A stretch of 5,517 nucleotides of DNA from Bacteroidales bacterium Bact_16. Its GTDB lineage: Bacteria > Bacteroidota > Bacteroidia > Bacteroidales > UBA932. Within the stretch, counting starts at the first letter, position 1, and the number at the start of each line of letters is the position of its first letter. Under the pieces are notes generated by a model. That model was not told the DNA's origin, made no database searches, and was given only the letters and a program-made list of their open reading frames with translations. The stretch covers positions 1-5,517 of the forward strand of contig LUZH01000320.1 of assembly GCA_001602885.1 (NCBI GenBank), read 5' to 3'. Below, one piece after another: positions 4,163 through 5,517 of this stretch. Position numbers and translations under genes: made by a program.

Positions 4163-5517
4163 TCAGAAGCGCCAGCCCATGGTCAGGGAGACGTTCCAGA
4201 GGTCATACTTGTCGTACATGCGCGGAGAGTCGCAGCCTTCAATATAATCGTAATACGGCGCGAAAGTCGAGGCGGGGTGACGGGTCATCCGGACGGCGGC
4301 ATCCATGAAGAAGGAGCCGGGCGAGGAATAGCCGAAACCTGCGGACCAGGAATACGTCTTGTCGTTGTAGTAGTGCGGCGTCACGAGATTCTTGATGTGC
4401 GGGGCGTAGAAGTCATCGTAGTCGGCGGCATAGCCGTCAGCCGTGACGTCGGAGCCGTCGGAAGTCGTCCAAAAGCGCTCCGGAGAAGTGGTGCAGTTGA
4501 AACCGCCGCGGAGGAACCATTCGGGAGTGACACGCCACTCAGCGCCGATACGGACGGAGTGGGACACGCCCGCAAAATGCTTGTTGGTGCTGTTTTCCTT
4601 GGCGAAACGCGCGTTGTCGTCAAGACGGCCGCCGTGCAGCTCGCGGAAGCGCATCACGCTGTAGTCCGTGAGTTCATAGTCGATGCTGATGAAGCCGGAC
4701 TTGTCGAACGTGGCGGCGGCACCGAAGGACGCCACATACGGCGAACGGAGCTCGTAGGCATACTCGCCGCGCGGCGAAGTGGCCTGGTCGTTGTACCGGG
4801 AGTCGGTGAAGGTCGTCTGGGTGAAATACTGCCAGGTCTCCGTGACGGTGTAGAGCGTCGGGGTCTGGAAGGAAGCGCCGAGGCGGAGCCCCTTGTCCGG
4901 ACGGAGGATGATGCCAACCTTGCCATAGACGCCGCCGATGTCGGACGTATATTGATAATTGTATGTGCCGCGGGAGAAGCAGGTCTCACCGCCGTCGGCG
5001 TAGGTCAGCACGAAGCGCGAAGGGTCGACCGCCGCCTCGGAGAAGGACTCGGAATAGCGGTAGCGCGCCATCGGCATGCCGATGTTGAAGCCCAGATAGA
5101 ACTTGTCGGAGAAATTGAAGCCGACGTTCATGATCAGGTCGTTCTTGCTGCCGCGCTTGCTGCGGACGGAAGACTGCGCCAGGGGCCCGAGGAGCTGGAT
5201 CCGGTCGCCGAACTCCGAGGGAACGAGGGTCTCGGTGACGCCGTAATACTCGCCGTCATTGCCGAGCGTCCCGAACATGCCGCCCTGATAGCCGGTCAGG
5301 ATATCCCAGGGGAGGTCGGTCTCCATGAAGGAGGAGCTGGCCGCGAGGTCCGCCTCCGGGATGCCGGTGGCGGAAGCGGCGAACTCGCCCATGATCGAGG
5401 TCATGTCGTTGGTCGCGAAACCCTCCGTGTAGAAATTGTAATTGTTGGTCTGGTTGTTCAAGATGGCGAAAGTCATGGACTTGAGGCCGCTGCGCCGGCC
5501 CATGTCGACGTTGAAGG
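4163..5517 (-). CDS. OmpP1/FadL-type outer membrane barrel protein, C-terminal part
   Basis: The last 450 residues are visible; the N-terminus, including any signal peptide, lies beyond position 5517. An in-frame ATG at 5503 is internal, because the frame continues upstream as FNVD. The sequence shows alternating polar/aromatic strands typical of a beta-barrel (NDLIMNVGFNFSDKFYLGFN, KVGIILRPDKGLRLGASF, SHSVRIGAEWRVTPEWFLRGG, YSWSAGFGYSS) and ends in LTMGWRF with a terminal phenylalanine, the usual barrel assembly signal. The early GRRSGLKSMTFAI segment and the KVGIILRP..GLRLGASFQTPT motif match Bacteroidota OmpP1/FadL/TodX relatives, sometimes annotated as hemin receptors. The family transports hydrophobic molecules across the outer membrane, but the substrate here is unknown. 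A general PorV-like barrel is the main alternative. It lies directly upstream of lpxD, so lpx expression may depend on its promoter. Confidence 0.78.
   Translation of the reverse strand, partial: FNVDMGRRSGLKSMTFAILNNQTNNYNFYTEGFATNDMTSIMGEFAASATGIPEADLAASSSFMETDLPWDILTGYQGGMFGTLGNDGEYYGVTETLVPSEFGDRIQLLGPLAQSSVRSKRGSKNDLIMNVGFNFSDKFYLGFNIGMPMARYRYSESFSEAAVDPSRFVLTYADGGETCFSRGTYNYQYTSDIGGVYGKVGIILRPDKGLRLGASFQTPTLYTVTETWQYFTQTTFTDSRYNDQATSPRGEYAYELRSPYVASFGAAATFDKSGFISIDYELTDYSVMRFRELHGGRLDDNARFAKENSTNKHFAGVSHSVRIGAEWRVTPEWFLRGGFNCTTSPERFWTTSDGSDVTADGYAADYDDFYAPHIKNLVTPHYYNDKTYSWSAGFGYSSPGSFFMDAAVRMTRHPASTFAPYYDYIEGCDSPRMYDKYDLWNVSLTMGWRF

Noticed and set aside
1..5517. tRNA, rRNA, CRISPR arrays, insertion sequences, riboswitches
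   Set aside because: I saw no cloverleaf arms, spaced direct repeats, transposase motifs or long leaders. The window is filled by protein genes.

Overview
This window looks like chromosome from a fairly GC-rich member of the Bacteroidota, probably an uncultured gut-type Bacteroidales. Four observations support this. A promoter matches the Bacteroidota -33/-7 pattern (TTTG, 21-nt spacer, TATCTTTG). No start codon that I checked has a Shine-Dalgarno leader. A WbqC-family gene and an OmpP1/FadL barrel gene flank lipid A genes, as is common in that phylum. The protein sequences also resemble Bacteroides-type homologues. The genus is not resolved, and no stretch over 300 bases lacks a gene.

Layout from left to right. 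(1) Positions 1-361, minus strand: the first 26 codons of nusA, preceded 8 nt upstream by a short rimP. A consensus promoter at 412-444 drives them. (2) Positions 450-869, plus strand: one small uncharacterised lipoprotein gene, divergent from rimP and convergent with the next gene. (3) Positions 873-4143, minus strand: a tight lipid A cluster transcribed lpxD, lpxC, lpxA, wbqC. lpxC and lpxA overlap by ATGA, and wbqC starts at a GTG 3 nt after lpxA. (4) Positions 4163-5517, minus strand: the C-terminal 450 residues of an OmpP1/FadL-type outer membrane barrel, 19 nt upstream of lpxD and probably in the same transcription unit.

Together LpxA, LpxC and LpxD catalyse the first three steps of lipid A synthesis, transcribed in the order D-C-A. 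WbqC is a family tied loosely to surface polysaccharide, and the barrel is an envelope protein, so the minus-strand block is an envelope-biogenesis operon. rimP-nusA is the usual ribosome maturation/transcription factor pair.

Four things stand out. lpxA has lost about 70 nt plus its reading frame in the middle of its beta-helix. RimP stops before its C-terminal SH3-like domain. LpxC stands alone instead of carrying the FabZ domain usual in this phylum. A perfect 13-bp hairpin lies just inside the start of wbqC. I see no wholly new multi-gene system here; the interest lies in these departures from the expected architecture.
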